From assembly GCF_021654855.1 (NCBI RefSeq), contig NZ_AP024202.1, forward strand, positions 1,302,001 to 1,366,000: 64,000 nt of DNA. Direction: 5' to 3'. The stretch's first letter is position 1, and each line of letters opens with the position of its first letter. The stretch is from Thiomicrorhabdus immobilis (GTDB taxonomy: Bacteria > Pseudomonadota > Gammaproteobacteria > Thiomicrospirales > Thiomicrospiraceae). A program made the translations under genes and the position numbers. Shown one piece after another: positions 47,302 through 59,937 of this stretch. Below the pieces are notes generated by a model. That model ran no database searches. It was given only the letters and a program-made list of their open reading frames with translations, and had not been told where the DNA came from.

Positions 47302-47978
47302 GCCTCAATTCCCTCTTTCATCGGTACAAACATGACCTCTCCTAAACAGGTTTCAATTATCCCGTTCGGCGTTTTTTCAAATCCATAAAGCAACTGTTTC
47401 GTTTCACCAATCGGCATAACCAAGCGACCCCCCATCTTTAACTGGTTAATCAATTCTTGAGGAAGCTCCGCTGGAGAAGCAGCCGAAATAATGGCATCAA
47501 ATGGCGCTTTATCAGGCCAACCCCAATGACCATCGCTTAATGAGAATTGAATATTATCCAACTCTAAAGTCTGCAAAACCCCCATGGCGCGTTCAGACAA
47601 GGGTTGAATACGTTCAACACTAAAAACCTCATCCACCAGCAAAGACAAAATAGCGGTTTGATAACCCGAACCTGTTCCAATCTCAAGCACTCGATTGATT
47701 GGCTGAGAGGTATCCAATAACCACTGAGTCATCTTGGCAACCACCCAAGGCTGGGAGATGGTTTGGCCATAGCCTATCGGCAAAGCGGTATCTTCATAAG
47801 ATCGCGAAGCCATCGCTTCATCCAAAAACAGATGTCGTGGCACAATACGCATCACTTCAAGCACATTCGAGCTACTCACCCCTTTCTCAACCAGCCGATC
47901 GACCAATCGATTGCGAGTTCTTTGTGAAGTCATGCCCAAACCTTGGTGTTTTTCAAAAGCGGCATTAGGATATTGCAT
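47298..47978 (-). CDS. pcm: Protein-L-isoaspartate O-methyltransferase
   Basis: A 226-aa SAM-dependent enzyme repairing isomerised aspartyl residues. RHLFLDEAM, the TALPIGYGQTISQPWVVAKM substrate loop and SAM motif VLEIGTGSGYQTAIL are diagnostic. Located after surE (101 nt) and overlapping yqaA by 4 nt, in the classical stationary-phase survival cluster. Confidence 0.96.
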   Translation of the reverse strand: MQYPNAAFEKHQGLGMTSQRTRNRLVDRLVEKGVSSSNVLEVMRIVPRHLFLDEAMASRSYEDTALPIGYGQTISQPWVVAKMTQWLLDTSQPINRVLEIGTGSGYQTAILSLLVDEVFSVERIQPLSERAMGVLQTLELDNIQFSLSDGHWGWPDKAPFDAIISAASPAELPQELINQLKMGGRLVMPIGETKQLLYGFEKTPNGIIETCLGEVMFVPMKEGIEA

Positions 47979-48079
47979 ATAGTCGTTTCATATTTATTAG
48001 CGTTATTGATTAAGATAAGGCCGAGTAAAAGTAAAGTGAATTAATTACCCATTGATCCAAATCCAGGTTTAGGTATCGT

Positions 48080-48856
48080 TTAAATTGCCAAGCCCCTTTC
48101 CCACTCTTGTAAAGTAGCCATCATCTCATAATGGGTTAAGTCTATTTTTAACGGTGTAATTGAAGCATACCCTTGCTCAACCGCATAAAAGTCCGTCCCT
48201 TCACCGGCTTCTGCCGCCTCACCTGCTGGCCCTATCCAATAAATCGGCAATCCCCTTGGGTCATTTTGCTTGACCACCGGTTCGGAGATGTGACGGCGTC
48301 CTAAACGAGTCACCTTGATGCCTTTCAATTCGGCAGGAGGTACATCAGGCACATTGATATTGATAATGGTATCTTTTGAAAGTGCTAAAGAGGGTAAATC
48401 ATTCAAAAACGTCAATAATACGTTGGCGGCGGTTTCAAAAAATTGATCGCCACAGAGGGAGATTGCAATTGAAGGTTTACCTAAAAAACGCCCTTCGGTG
48501 GCCGCGGCGACTGTCCCGGAATAAAGCACGTCATCCCCCATATTGGCTCCCGCATTAATCCCAGAAAGCACAATATCCGGTTGATAATCCAAACCACCAT
48601 TCATCCCCAAATGAACACAGTCGGTCGGAGTACCGTTCACACTGTAAACATGACAACGTGGGTCATCACTGAGATTGGTATGCAGGTTCATTCGTAAAGG
48701 TTCAAGCAAAGTTAAGGAGTTACTCGCTGCACTACGGTTACGTTCTGGTGCCATGATATCTAAACGGGAAAATTCAATATTTTCACGCAGGCTTTGAAAC
48801 ACCGTTTGAATGCCTGGTGCAAAATAACCGTCATCGTTAGAGAGCAAAATTTTCAT
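48080..48856 (-). CDS. surE: 5'/3'-nucleotidase SurE
   Basis: A 258-aa metal-dependent phosphatase. MKILLSNDDGYFAPGIQ provides the Asp-Asp metal site, SAASNSLTLLEPLR the phosphate loop, and VNGTPTDCVHLG and SGINAGANMGDDVLYSGTVA the rest of the active site. First gene of the surE-pcm-yqaA-nlpD run, divergent from the Smr gene. Confidence 0.96.
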   Translation of the reverse strand: MKILLSNDDGYFAPGIQTVFQSLRENIEFSRLDIMAPERNRSAASNSLTLLEPLRMNLHTNLSDDPRCHVYSVNGTPTDCVHLGMNGGLDYQPDIVLSGINAGANMGDDVLYSGTVAAATEGRFLGKPSIAISLCGDQFFETAANVLLTFLNDLPSLALSKDTIININVPDVPPAELKGIKVTRLGRRHISEPVVKQNDPRGLPIYWIGPAGEAAEAGEGTDFYAVEQGYASITPLKIDLTHYEMMATLQEWERGLAI

Positions 48857-49032
48857 TCTGAAAATACCTTAAAAATATATATTTACCTGGTTTACAAAAT
48901 ACGGCCTTAAGCAAACTAGAGAAAAAATGAAATCTGGATTTAAAAAGCGAAACACTATATTTGCCTATCCTAAAAATTGTTTTTCTCTATAATTAATAGC
49001 TAATTGACCACACGGATTATATAGTTACAAAC

Positions 49033-49587
49033 ATGCCAACAGAAGATAAATCGCTATTTCTTGAAGCAATGCAAGGTGTTACCCCTTTGAACACGACTGA
49101 AAAGCGTGCCGAATACAACCCCAAGAAGGTTAACCAAGCACAAAAAGAAGTGTTAAAAAAGGTCAAACGTAAAGCCCAAAAGCAGTTGAACAGAGCGTCT
49201 GCTATAGCCAGCAATAAAGAATTACATATTGCCAAAGTTGGCGCTTTTGAAAAATTGCTGTACCACCAGAAAGGCATACGTTTACAGGAATTATCTAAAC
49301 TTAAAAAAGGTGATTTCAGCGTTCAAGCGATATTGGACCTGCATGGACTCACCCAAGACAATGCCGAACAGAAGACCATTGAATTTGTTAGTCAGTGCTA
49401 CCAAGACAAATATCGTTTCATCCGCATCATCCACGGCAAAGGTTATAACTCAGAGGACGAATTTCCTGTTTTGAAGAATTTAGTCAATCAGTTATTAAGA
49501 CAAATTGATGGCGTAATTGCTTTTAGCAGCACACCTGAAAAAGATGGCGGTTCAGGCGCCGTCAATATCTTTTTAAGAGCCCACTAA
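49033..49587 (+). CDS. Smr domain protein (SmrA-like)
   Basis: A 184-aa protein with a basic helical N-terminal half and a C-terminal Smr domain (about 95-180): LDLHGLTQDNAEQKTIEFV, the RIIHGKGYNS motif, and GGSGAVNIFL. Smr domains bind and nick nucleic acids; the SmrA/YdaL type is DNA-directed. Start shows no strong site. The usual truD neighbour of surE is absent. Confidence 0.9.
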   Translation: MPTEDKSLFLEAMQGVTPLNTTEKRAEYNPKKVNQAQKEVLKKVKRKAQKQLNRASAIASNKELHIAKVGAFEKLLYHQKGIRLQELSKLKKGDFSVQAILDLHGLTQDNAEQKTIEFVSQCYQDKYRFIRIIHGKGYNSEDEFPVLKNLVNQLLRQIDGVIAFSSTPEKDGGSGAVNIFLRAH

Positions 49588-49699
49588 ACAAAAAAACAAG
49601 CTAAAATCCTATAACCACATATCAAACAACAACCAATAAAATCAACCACTTAGAAAGAAATATTGAAACCATTCAAAAGAGACTTGCTTTAAAATGGTT

Positions 49700-50035
49700 T
49701 TATTGCCCCGCTTGCTCCGAAATTGCACTATCTTCCGTCTTATGTAGAGATGACTCCTCTGACTTCAACTCAATCACCTGTACAAACACCTCATCCTTTT
49801 TGACCATACCTAAATTTTGCCTAGCCAGGGTTTCAATTGCCGATGGATTCGTTTGCAAGGATTTGATTTCTTCAGCTAATCTGGCATTAACCAGACGCTG
49901 CTCTTCGAGTGAAGTTTCAAGGGTTTTCAGCTGTTCCTGTAACGAAAAAAGCTCGCCAAGCCCTCCTTCGGAGGACAATAAGCGAGCTTGTAAAATCACA
50001 ATCAGGACAGCTAATGCAAGATAAAGCTTTTTCAC
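49700..50035 (-). CDS. ftsB: Cell division protein FtsB
   Basis: A 111-aa bitopic membrane protein. Residues 2-17 are a transmembrane helix (KLYLALAVLIVILQ), followed by a coiled coil (28-65; LEEQRLVNARLAEEIKSLQT) and the conserved ETLARQNLGMVKKDEVFVQV. It joins FtsQ and FtsL in the divisome. Start is GTG at 50033-50035, 24 nt after the eno stop; the only nearby ATG is out of frame. The upstream region where a ribosome site is expected is taken up by a palindrome variant. The C-terminal tail is longer than in E. coli. eno-ftsB order is classical. Confidence 0.93.
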   Translation of the reverse strand: MKKLYLALAVLIVILQARLLSSEGGLGELFSLQEQLKTLETSLEEQRLVNARLAEEIKSLQTNPSAIETLARQNLGMVKKDEVFVQVIELKSEESSLHKTEDSAISEQAGQ

Positions 50036-50038
50036 ATT

Positions 50039-50050
50039 GCCAGGCCTGGT
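50039..50050. repeat. Palindrome variant GCCAGGCCTGGT in the eno-ftsB gap
   Basis: 11 of 12 positions match the consensus. It occupies the 24-nt gap between the eno stop and the GTG start of ftsB, 3 nt from that start, exactly where a Shine-Dalgarno would sit. The only candidate site is the AGG/TGG within the repeat. Confidence 0.85.
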
Positions 50051-50059
50051 AACTTGTAA

Positions 50060-51373
<1,314 letters not shown>

Positions 51374-51436
51374 TTAATCTTGATTATTTTATACAGCTAT
51401 TATGACGTTCAAATGACAAACTTGCATCTAAACCGT

Positions 51437-52279
51437 TTAATTACCTAGTAAGCTATTTTCAATAAAACCTTGTTTTTTAACGACATCATCTAACATCTTC
51501 AACGTTTCCAACAACGGTTTTAAGTTACCTAGTGGCCACATATTAGGGCCATCGCTCAATGCTTTTTCAGGATCAGGATGCGTTTCCATAAACACGCCAG
51601 ATACACCGGCTGCAATGGCCGCTCTGGCTAAAACTGGAACCATTTCACGCTGCCCACCCGATGTCGTACCTTGGCCGCCTGGCTGCTGTACAGAGTGAGT
51701 TGCATCAAACACAACAGGACAACCTGTTGAGCGCATAGAAGCCAATCCTCTCATATCAGAAACCAAGGTGTTGTAACCGAAAGAGGTACCACGGTCACAC
51801 ACCATGATATTCTCATTACCGACTTCATGCGCTTTTGCAACAACCTGATCCATATCCCAAGGCGCTTGAAACTGCCCTTTTTTGATATTGACAGGAATAC
51901 CTTGACGACATACATTTTGAATAAAATTCGTTTGGCGTACCAGGAATGCTGGCGTCTGCATCACATCAACCACTGAAGCGACTTCTTCCAAAGGGGTGTC
52001 TTCATGCACATCGGTCAAAACCGGCACACCGATTTCATCTTTTACTTTTTGCAGAATACGAAGCCCTTCCTCGACACCCAAACCTCTAAAGCTTTTGGTC
52101 GAAGAACGATTGGCTTTATCGTATGAGGATTTGTAAATAAACGGAATTCCTAGCGAATCAGTAATCTCTTTCAGTTGTCCGGCAGTATCAATAGCCAACT
52201 GTTCAGACTCGATAACACAAGGTCCCGCGATAAGGAAAAAAGGTTGGTCGATACCAACATCAAAGCCGCATAATTTCAT
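51437..52279 (-). CDS. kdsA: 3-deoxy-8-phosphooctulonate (KDO-8-P) synthase
   Basis: A 280-aa enzyme joining arabinose 5-phosphate and PEP for lipopolysaccharide core synthesis. [40 protein letters not shown] and [18 protein letters not shown] are the family blocks. It starts 3 nt after the pyrG stop. The pyrG-kdsA-eno order is classical. Confidence 0.97.
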   Translation of the reverse strand: MKLCGFDVGIDQPFFLIAGPCVIESEQLAIDTAGQLKEITDSLGIPFIYKSSYDKANRSSTKSFRGLGVEEGLRILQKVKDEIGVPVLTDVHEDTPLEEVASVVDVMQTPAFLVRQTNFIQNVCRQGIPVNIKKGQFQAPWDMDQVVAKAHEVGNENIMVCDRGTSFGYNTLVSDMRGLASMRSTGCPVVFDATHSVQQPGGQGTTSGGQREMVPVLARAAIAAGVSGVFMETHPDPEKALSDGPNMWPLGNLKPLLETLKMLDDVVKKQGFIENSLLGN

Positions 52280-52282
52280 TTT

Positions 52283-53999
<1,717 letters not shown>

Positions 54000-54099
54000 T
54001 GAATTAATTTAACTATAAAAGACTTAGTTGAGGTTATTTAAGCTAAAAAATGCAAAAAATAAACACAAAATTATTTTGAATAAAAATCGTTGCCTTGAT

Positions 54100-55548
54100 T
54101 TATAAAATCCCCATCAATTTCATGCGCTGCCAATAGCTCAACCCCACTTGCTCTGTTTTATCTAACACAGCATCCTTTTGCAAAGATTCAAGTTTCAATC
54201 CACCTGCATCACCATCAGCACATCGTTCACAACCCAACACAAAAACCGTTTTATCAGCCAACTCAATCACAGGCCAAAACTCACGCTCCCAAACGGGGAT
54301 ATCATTGGATTGAAAAAACTTTTTCAATTGCTTCCTATTGACCTGGTCATCAGCTTTGATTGAGCGCAACTTTACTTTAGAAAAAGAACATAAACCACTG
54401 TTTTTGAAAACAAATAACTCGCTATAAGCTTCAACCACATCTTGTCTTTCGCTATCAACATCCGCAACCCCCTCTAACCCAATAGAGGCCAATTCACACT
54501 CTTTTTCAAATGGTTTTGGCATGTTAGCCAGATAGTACAACCTAGTTTTATACAACCTCAACTCACCTTTACTGAGCTGATAACCATAATTCTGATTCTG
54601 ACTGCTTGTGAAATTGAGGAAGGCATCTAAAATCCACTCATAGTGCGCCGAATTTAAAACAACACCCGGCCAGTATCTCTTTAACCAAAAACGAATGATA
54701 TTTTTTTGTTCAACCCATTCAAGCTCCTCAATATCGACCAATTCAATAAAACAGCTCGAGAACTTAAGCTGTTTTAACGAGTTACCAGCCAATTTATCAA
54801 GCAACTTTGAGGCCTCTTGCATATGTATTGCGGTACTGGCAAGCGTTGACTGCGCTATAGGCCAAGTCGATTCAATTTCCGGTAATAGTTTATGGCGAAC
54901 ATAGTTGCGCCTAAAACGTATTTCGGCATTACTCTCATCAACCACATGCCTCAACTGATAATATTCAGCATAATCTTGCAAGCAACGATAGGGTATATTC
55001 AATAAAGGCCGAATATGCTGATATTTAAAAACATCTCCAGATTGCACCATTTTTACCTTGGGCATGGCCGCCAAACCATTGACCCCACTGCCTCTAAACA
55101 GGTTAAGTAAAAACGTTTCCGCCTGATCTCTTTGATGATGACCGGTAAGCAGATATGAATCCGGCTTACTCGCTTTTTTAATGATACTTTCAAAAGCTTG
55201 GTAACGTAGCTTTCGCGCCTTAGACTCTAACCCTTCCCGACTATAACTACCCAATTCGATATCGATAGAGATAAATTCCACTTGCAATGAAGAACAGACC
55301 TCTCGGCAGTGTTCTCGCCACGCCAAAGAATCTTTTTGAATACCATGATTAACATAAATGGCGGTTAATGAAACATAACCATGTTTGGCTTGCCTCTGAC
55401 CAGCTAAAGCATGCAGTAACACACTGGAATCCAAGCCGCCACTAAAAGCTAAATAGAGTTGTGAATCAGGATTGATACTGGATAAAAAGCATTGAACCGC
55501 TTCCTGAACAGGAGCGTTTTTATTAGAAAAGATAAAGGAATCACCCAT
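54100..55548 (-). CDS. tilS: tRNA(Ile)-lysidine synthase
   Basis: A 482-aa PP-loop ATPase that modifies C34 of tRNA-Ile2 to lysidine so it reads AUA. The PP-loop AFSGGLDSSVLLHAL is at about residues 34-48, followed by GHHQRDQAETFLLNLFRGSG. The C-terminal part (from about 330) is the substrate-binding region. The start is ATG 55548, with AGAGGTG six to seven nt before it; that site is in a perfect hairpin (55549-55574). Downstream of accA with 39 nt between them. Confidence 0.94.
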   Translation of the reverse strand: MGDSFIFSNKNAPVQEAVQCFLSSINPDSQLYLAFSGGLDSSVLLHALAGQRQAKHGYVSLTAIYVNHGIQKDSLAWREHCREVCSSLQVEFISIDIELGSYSREGLESKARKLRYQAFESIIKKASKPDSYLLTGHHQRDQAETFLLNLFRGSGVNGLAAMPKVKMVQSGDVFKYQHIRPLLNIPYRCLQDYAEYYQLRHVVDESNAEIRFRRNYVRHKLLPEIESTWPIAQSTLASTAIHMQEASKLLDKLAGNSLKQLKFSSCFIELVDIEELEWVEQKNIIRFWLKRYWPGVVLNSAHYEWILDAFLNFTSSQNQNYGYQLSKGELRLYKTRLYYLANMPKPFEKECELASIGLEGVADVDSERQDVVEAYSELFVFKNSGLCSFSKVKLRSIKADDQVNRKQLKKFFQSNDIPVWEREFWPVIELADKTVFVLGCERCADGDAGGLKLESLQKDAVLDKTEQVGLSYWQRMKLMGIL

Positions 55549-55574
55549 AAACACCTCTAAGAAAAGAGGTGTTT
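55549..55574 (-). promoter_or_regulatory. Stem-loop burying the tilS ribosome binding site
   Basis: Two 10-nt arms, AAACACCTCT and AGAGGTGTTT, pair perfectly around a 6-nt loop. The 3' arm, ending next to the ATG, contains the whole Shine-Dalgarno AGAGGTG. The stem could hold tilS translation down, or act as an accA 3' end structure; there is no T-run for termination. Confidence 0.75.
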
Positions 55575-55587
55575 AACAGAGCGAGAA

Positions 55588-56544
55588 TTAAGCTGATTCA
55601 AAATTCCCATAACCCATATATCGTTGATATCTTGTTGCTACCAACTCTTCGATAGGTTTGGCCTTCAATGCGTTCAACTGAGCGATTAACGCATTTTTCA
55701 CACTCTGAGCAGACGCTTCATGATCTCGATGAGCTCCACCCAATGGTTCTGGAATGATTTCATCAACCAATCCTAATGATTTCAAACGTGTTGCAGTAAT
55801 CCCTAACGCTTCAGCCGCATCGGGTGCATTCGCTGCATTTTTCCATAGAATGGAAGCACAACCTTCTGGAGAAATAACAGAATAAGTGCTGTATTGCATC
55901 ATCATGGTCACATCACCGACACCAATCGCCAAAGCCCCACCAGAACCACCTTCACCAATCACGGTACAAATAATAGGCGTTTTCAACTCAGACATCTCGA
56001 TTAAGTTTCTCGCAATCGCTTCACTTTGACCACGTTCTTCTGCGTTGATACCTGGATACGCACCTGGGGTATCGATAAACGTAACAACAGGAATATGGAA
56101 ACGCTCAGCCATTTTCATCAAACGTAACGCTTTACGATACCCCTCAGGACGTGGCATACCAAAGTTACGACGAATCTTCTCTTTGGTGTCACGGCCTTTT
56201 TCTTGAGCGATAACCATAACTGATTGACCATTTAATCGAGCAATACCTGCAACAATCGCTTCATCATCGGCAAAAGCACGATCACCATGCAACTCTTTGA
56301 AATCCGTAAAAATCGATTTAATATAGTCCAATGCATAAGGGCGTTGTGGATGACGTGACACCTTAGCGATTTGAACATCACTCAATTTTTTGAAAATTGA
56401 CTCAGTTAAATTTTTACTCTTTGCTTCTAAAGCTGAGATTTCCTGTAATAAATTCATATCTGCGCCATCTAAATGGCGAAGTTCATCAATCTTGGCTTCT
56501 AATTCGGCAATAGGCTGTTCAAAATCTAAAAAATCAAGTTTCAT
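55588..56544 (-). CDS. accA: Acetyl-CoA carboxylase carboxyltransferase alpha subunit
   Basis: A 318-aa subunit forming malonyl-CoA with Acc[21 protein letters not shown] at the start and [34 protein letters not shown] and [16 protein letters not shown] are the AccA blocks. The ATG at 56544 is chosen because it gives the normal length; an in-frame upstream start would add 33 unrelated residues. tilS follows, the classical accA-tilS pair. Confidence 0.97.
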   Translation of the reverse strand: MKLDFLDFEQPIAELEAKIDELRHLDGADMNLLQEISALEAKSKNLTESIFKKLSDVQIAKVSRHPQRPYALDYIKSIFTDFKELHGDRAFADDEAIVAGIARLNGQSVMVIAQEKGRDTKEKIRRNFGMPRPEGYRKALRLMKMAERFHIPVVTFIDTPGAYPGINAEERGQSEAIARNLIEMSELKTPIICTVIGEGGSGGALAIGVGDVTMMMQYSTYSVISPEGCASILWKNAANAPDAAEALGITATRLKSLGLVDEIIPEPLGGAHRDHEASAQSVKNALIAQLNALKAKPIEELVATRYQRYMGYGNFESA

Positions 56545-56800
56545 ATTATTTTTTGTCCGTCTTATAAATAGAGGGTTATGCAATTCAGAGCATTTTACCA
56601 AAGTTGCATACTTAATTGCATATGTACATCGGTATTTTGCCAATAAATTTTAAATCTCTGCCGATATCAAATTAATGACAATATCGGCATTAATCCTTGA
56701 AGAGCACTTGCGTTTATTAAAATTCCCTTTAGAATCCTCTACTTCCAAATTTCAGGCTCCGTTTAAGAGTTACCAAAAACAATACACTTAGGACTACATC

Positions 56801-57550
56801 ATGCTTCCCAAAACGTTTACCAAAACCTCTACAACCACAACTTTAATCGCATTATCACTGGTATCAGTCAATGCTTTTTCTGCAACGAACACCTCAAAGA
56901 ATGGATTGTCTGGAACAGGTGAACTGGGCTTTAGCGATAGTACTGGTAATACCGTAAACACCTCTTTATACGGTGCTTTAAAGTTAAATTACACCCAAAA
57001 GAACTATATAATCAAATCCGCAATTGAAGCCGATTACAAATCAGAAAACGGCACTCAAACTCAAGAACGCTATATTGTCAATATCCAAGGAAACCGTTAT
57101 TACTCGGAAGACAAATCTTACTATAGCTTTGTTGGTGCACGATTTGAAAAGAACAAATTCGCTGATATTGAATTAGACAGCACTTTCTCTCTAGGTCTGG
57201 GTAAAACTCTTTATAAAACCGAACAGACCAATCTGAATGGTGAAGTCGGCTTAGGTTATCAAAACACCGACTATGTAACTAAAGGTGCTGATTCAGACTC
57301 ACAAGTAGTCGGCATTGCTAAACTAGACTTCAGCCACCAAATCAACCAACAAGTTGCGTTCACGCAAGATTTATCGGTTAGCGCCGGGGAAAAACAAACT
57401 AAATTTGAGAGCAATACCGGCTTTAAAATAAAAGTGGCGGAAAAGATGAACTTAAAAGCGTCTTATAAATATCGTCACAATGATAGCCCGGCTCCAGGAA
57501 CCAAGAAAACGGATACACAAACGGTCTTGACTTTAATCTACGATTTTTAA
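56801..57550 (+). CDS. DUF481 outer-membrane beta-barrel protein (YdiY-like)
   Basis: A 249-aa protein with a signal peptide (about 1-28, ending VNAFSA) and a body of alternating beta-strand pattern ending in LTLIYDF with a C-terminal aromatic residue, as for outer-membrane insertion. GTGELGFSDSTGNTVNTSLY and YSFVGARFEKNKF are features of DUF481 proteins, which in E. coli (YdiY) are acid-inducible. Start follows AGGA. Terminator at 57593. Confidence 0.88.
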   Translation: MLPKTFTKTSTTTTLIALSLVSVNAFSATNTSKNGLSGTGELGFSDSTGNTVNTSLYGALKLNYTQKNYIIKSAIEADYKSENGTQTQERYIVNIQGNRYYSEDKSYYSFVGARFEKNKFADIELDSTFSLGLGKTLYKTEQTNLNGEVGLGYQNTDYVTKGADSDSQVVGIAKLDFSHQINQQVAFTQDLSVSAGEKQTKFESNTGFKIKVAEKMNLKASYKYRHNDSPAPGTKKTDTQTVLTLIYDF

Positions 57551-57592
57551 ATAAACCAAAACCGCAAACAACGTCATCATGGATGATTAAAC

Positions 57593-57631
57593 AAAAAAAG
57601 CTCGCGAATCACATTCAGCGAGCTTTTTTTA
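57593..57631. terminator. Bidirectional terminator between the DUF481 gene and ycaO
   Basis: AAAGCTCGC pairs with GCGAGCTTT around a 12-nt loop, with an A-run before and a T-run after, between convergent genes. Confidence 0.85.
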
Positions 57632-57677
57632 TTTTCAAGGCTATGAACAATAAATCCCCTGGCCTACCCAGTTTAAA

Positions 57678-59396
57678 TTACGACAAGGCAAACCCTGCTG
57701 ACTTAACTTGATTCGCCTGTTCGTAAATATCCAACAATGCTTGATGCCTTTGACTATTGGTGAAAATATCCAACCCTAAATCCTGGCCATCGAACAATAG
57801 ATCCCCCTCAATATGCAACCAGGCCTGGTCATTTAACGCATCACCAAACAAGAGCTTGGTTGCATCTTTATCAACACAGTCTTCAACCATCATCTCTAAA
57901 CAATACTTTAAGGCGTTATATTTAACCAACCATTTGCTATTTGGATTAACAAAATAGATGGCATCCTGAATCGCTTCAAAAGCACTGTCGTAATCTTTAT
58001 CGGCCAACAATGCCCAAAATTTTAACTCGACGATTTTAAGTTCTGCCCAGAACGTTCCCGGATCAGGCATCAAGCCGATTAGGGAAGCGACCCCTTGATG
58101 GTCACTAAAACCTAAATCATCAATTAGATTGACTAAACCGGAATAGTCTTGAGAGTTTGGCAAATCGATAAGCGCTTCTCTTAATAAACGCCCTATATTT
58201 TGGTTACTGTCAATTAACTCTTCTGTTGGATAGATTTCAGACATGCCTGGCACAATAATCCTGCAGGCTTCAAAACCACAGTGATTGTAATTCGCCACAA
58301 AAACTTGCGTCTCTTGCTGTACGACCAAATCGCATAACTTATCCCATTGAGTTTGGGTATCTCCTGAAAAATCCCAATTCACAAATTCAAAATCATAATT
58401 TTGAGAGATGAAGTTTGCATGAATCAAACCGCTTGAATCGATGAAATGATTTTCAATATTCTCATCTTCCGCTACCGCATAAGCATCAAACACGGGTAAT
58501 TGGAAACCGTCCAGATTCTCCAAATGTCTACCCTGTAGAGATTCCGTTAATGTCCTCTCCAAAGCCACTTCAAAAATAGGGTGTGAACCGAACGATGCAA
58601 AACACGTTCCCGTCTTCTGCTCAAATAGCGTGACATTGATGACTGGGAAATGCCCACCCAATGAAGCATCTCGCATTGAAACCTCGATACCGGCGGCTTT
58701 TAACGCTTCAACCGCTTCAATAATCGCTGGAAACGCCTCAACCACTTCATAAGGGATTTCCGGCAAACATAAGTTCTCACGTAAAATCTTATTCTTAACC
58801 CAGCGTTCAAAAATCTCGGACAAACCTTGAACCTGCGCTTCTAAAGCGGTATTACCAGCCGAAAGACCATTACTCGCATAGAGGTTGCTAAGCAAATTCA
58901 TCGGGAAATAAACAACCTCTTGAGTCTCATTGTTTTTTAATGGAATCGCTTTAACGGTATCTTCTGAATCATTAAAGCTGAGCAGTTCATTGAAACCAAG
59001 CTCATCGGTGCTGTTATAAAACGACCATAATTCAGACGTTAAACATTCATTGATAGTCTGTTCGGTAAAATGCTTTTCATCAGGATAATATAACCAGGCC
59101 TGGTCGGTTTTCTTAACGCTTAACCAGTAATCTGAAAAGAAATAGTTGGTAGATAAACGCTCCAAATATTCACCTAAAGCACTTGCCAAAGTCGATTTAC
59201 GACTGGTTCCCTTTCCATTGGTAAATAGTCCCGGGCAACGCTTATCATTAATATGTAAAGAAAAAACGTTATTTACAGGGTTTAACCAAGAAGCCTCATC
59301 AATCTCAAAATCCATTTTTCTCAAGGTAGATTGCATACGTGCTATGGAGTCTTCTAAACAGGCATCCTTGCCTTTTATATAGGTTAATTCACTCAT
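57678..59396 (-). CDS. ycaO: YcaO protein (ribosomal S12 methylthiolation-associated, full-length type)
   Basis: A 572-aa ATP-binding YcaO-fold protein closely matching E. coli YcaO in layout: YIKGKDACLEDSIARMQ, EASWLNPVNNVFSLHI, FTNGKGTSRKSTLASALGEY, LERLSTNYFF, SNGLSAGNTALEAQVQGLSE and RIIVPGMSEIYP. The E. coli protein potentiates RimO methylthiolation of S12. ATG 59396 is preferred to an in-frame TTG at 59405. Two exact palindromes lie in this gene, encoding DQAWLH and DQAWLY at places where E. coli YcaO, as I recall it, has unrelated residues. Confidence 0.93.
   Translation of the reverse strand: MSELTYIKGKDACLEDSIARMQSTLRKMDFEIDEASWLNPVNNVFSLHINDKRCPGLFTNGKGTSRKSTLASALGEYLERLSTNYFFSDYWLSVKKTDQAWLYYPDEKHFTEQTINECLTSELWSFYNSTDELGFNELLSFNDSEDTVKAIPLKNNETQEVVYFPMNLLSNLYASNGLSAGNTALEAQVQGLSEIFERWVKNKILRENLCLPEIPYEVVEAFPAIIEAVEALKAAGIEVSMRDASLGGHFPVINVTLFEQKTGTCFASFGSHPIFEVALERTLTESLQGRHLENLDGFQLPVFDAYAVAEDENIENHFIDSSGLIHANFISQNYDFEFVNWDFSGDTQTQWDKLCDLVVQQETQVFVANYNHCGFEACRIIVPGMSEIYPTEELIDSNQNIGRLLREALIDLPNSQDYSGLVNLIDDLGFSDHQGVASLIGLMPDPGTFWAELKIVELKFWALLADKDYDSAFEAIQDAIYFVNPNSKWLVKYNALKYCLEMMVEDCVDKDATKLLFGDALNDQAWLHIEGDLLFDGQDLGLDIFTNSQRHQALLDIYEQANQVKSAGFALS
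57818..57829. repeat. Exact palindrome ACCAGGCCTGGT inside ycaO (first copy)
   Basis: Read on the reverse strand as Asp-Gln-Ala-Trp-Leu (GAC CAG GCC TGG TTG) in the weakly conserved C-terminal part of YcaO. Confidence 0.9.
59093..59104. repeat. Exact palindrome ACCAGGCCTGGT inside ycaO (second copy)
   Basis: Read on the reverse strand as Asp-Gln-Ala-Trp-Leu (GAC CAG GCC TGG TTA) close to the N-terminus, in a loop between conserved blocks STNYFF and YYPDEK. Confidence 0.9.
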
Positions 59397-59575
59397 TTTC
59401 TTCAACTTTATCCAAAGGGTTAAAAGGGGGTGTTTTTAAATTTTTCTTATTATCAGTAAGATTTTAATTGGCATCTATATATTTAATACCGAGAATCTAA
59501 ATAATCTTTAAAATAGAACGAACTACACGTGGTTTTGTGTACTTCAATAATAATTTATTTAGCAGGGCAAAACTT

Positions 59576-59890
59576 ATGAAAAATGTAAATTCCATATCTA
59601 ATAAATCTGCTTTAAAACTACAAGTAATTGGTAGTCTAAGCATTGCATTGTTTTCAAGCAACAGCTTTGCAGAAGAACCTCATCCGGGCAAAGTATTGCT
59701 TGATGCGGCTAACTGCATGAAATGTCACTCATCCAAGCCATATAATCCGCAAAAAACAACCTCTTACCCAAAACTGGTAGCTGCCGTGTCGTTTTGTAAT
59801 GAAAATTTGAATACAGGCATGTTCGAAGATGAAGTTGAGCAAGTGGCGGACTATCTAAACCAAACTTATTACCACCACCCAAAAGATTAG
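59576..59890 (+). CDS. Small periplasmic c-type cytochrome
   Basis: A 104-aa protein with a signal peptide (residues 1-32, ending SNSFA) and one haem-binding motif CMKCH (C47, C50, H51). Met in the later TGMFEDEV segment may be the distal ligand. EVEQVADYLNQTYY is a typical C-terminal helix of single-haem cytochromes of sulfur oxidisers. Likely an electron carrier; partner unknown. Start ATG 59576. Confidence 0.85.
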   Translation: MKNVNSISNKSALKLQVIGSLSIALFSSNSFAEEPHPGKVLLDAANCMKCHSSKPYNPQKTTSYPKLVAAVSFCNENLNTGMFEDEVEQVADYLNQTYYHHPKD

Positions 59891-59937
59891 CTTTAGATTG
59901 GCTTTGCAATTAGCTTATTCAAAGCTATTTTTTAAAG

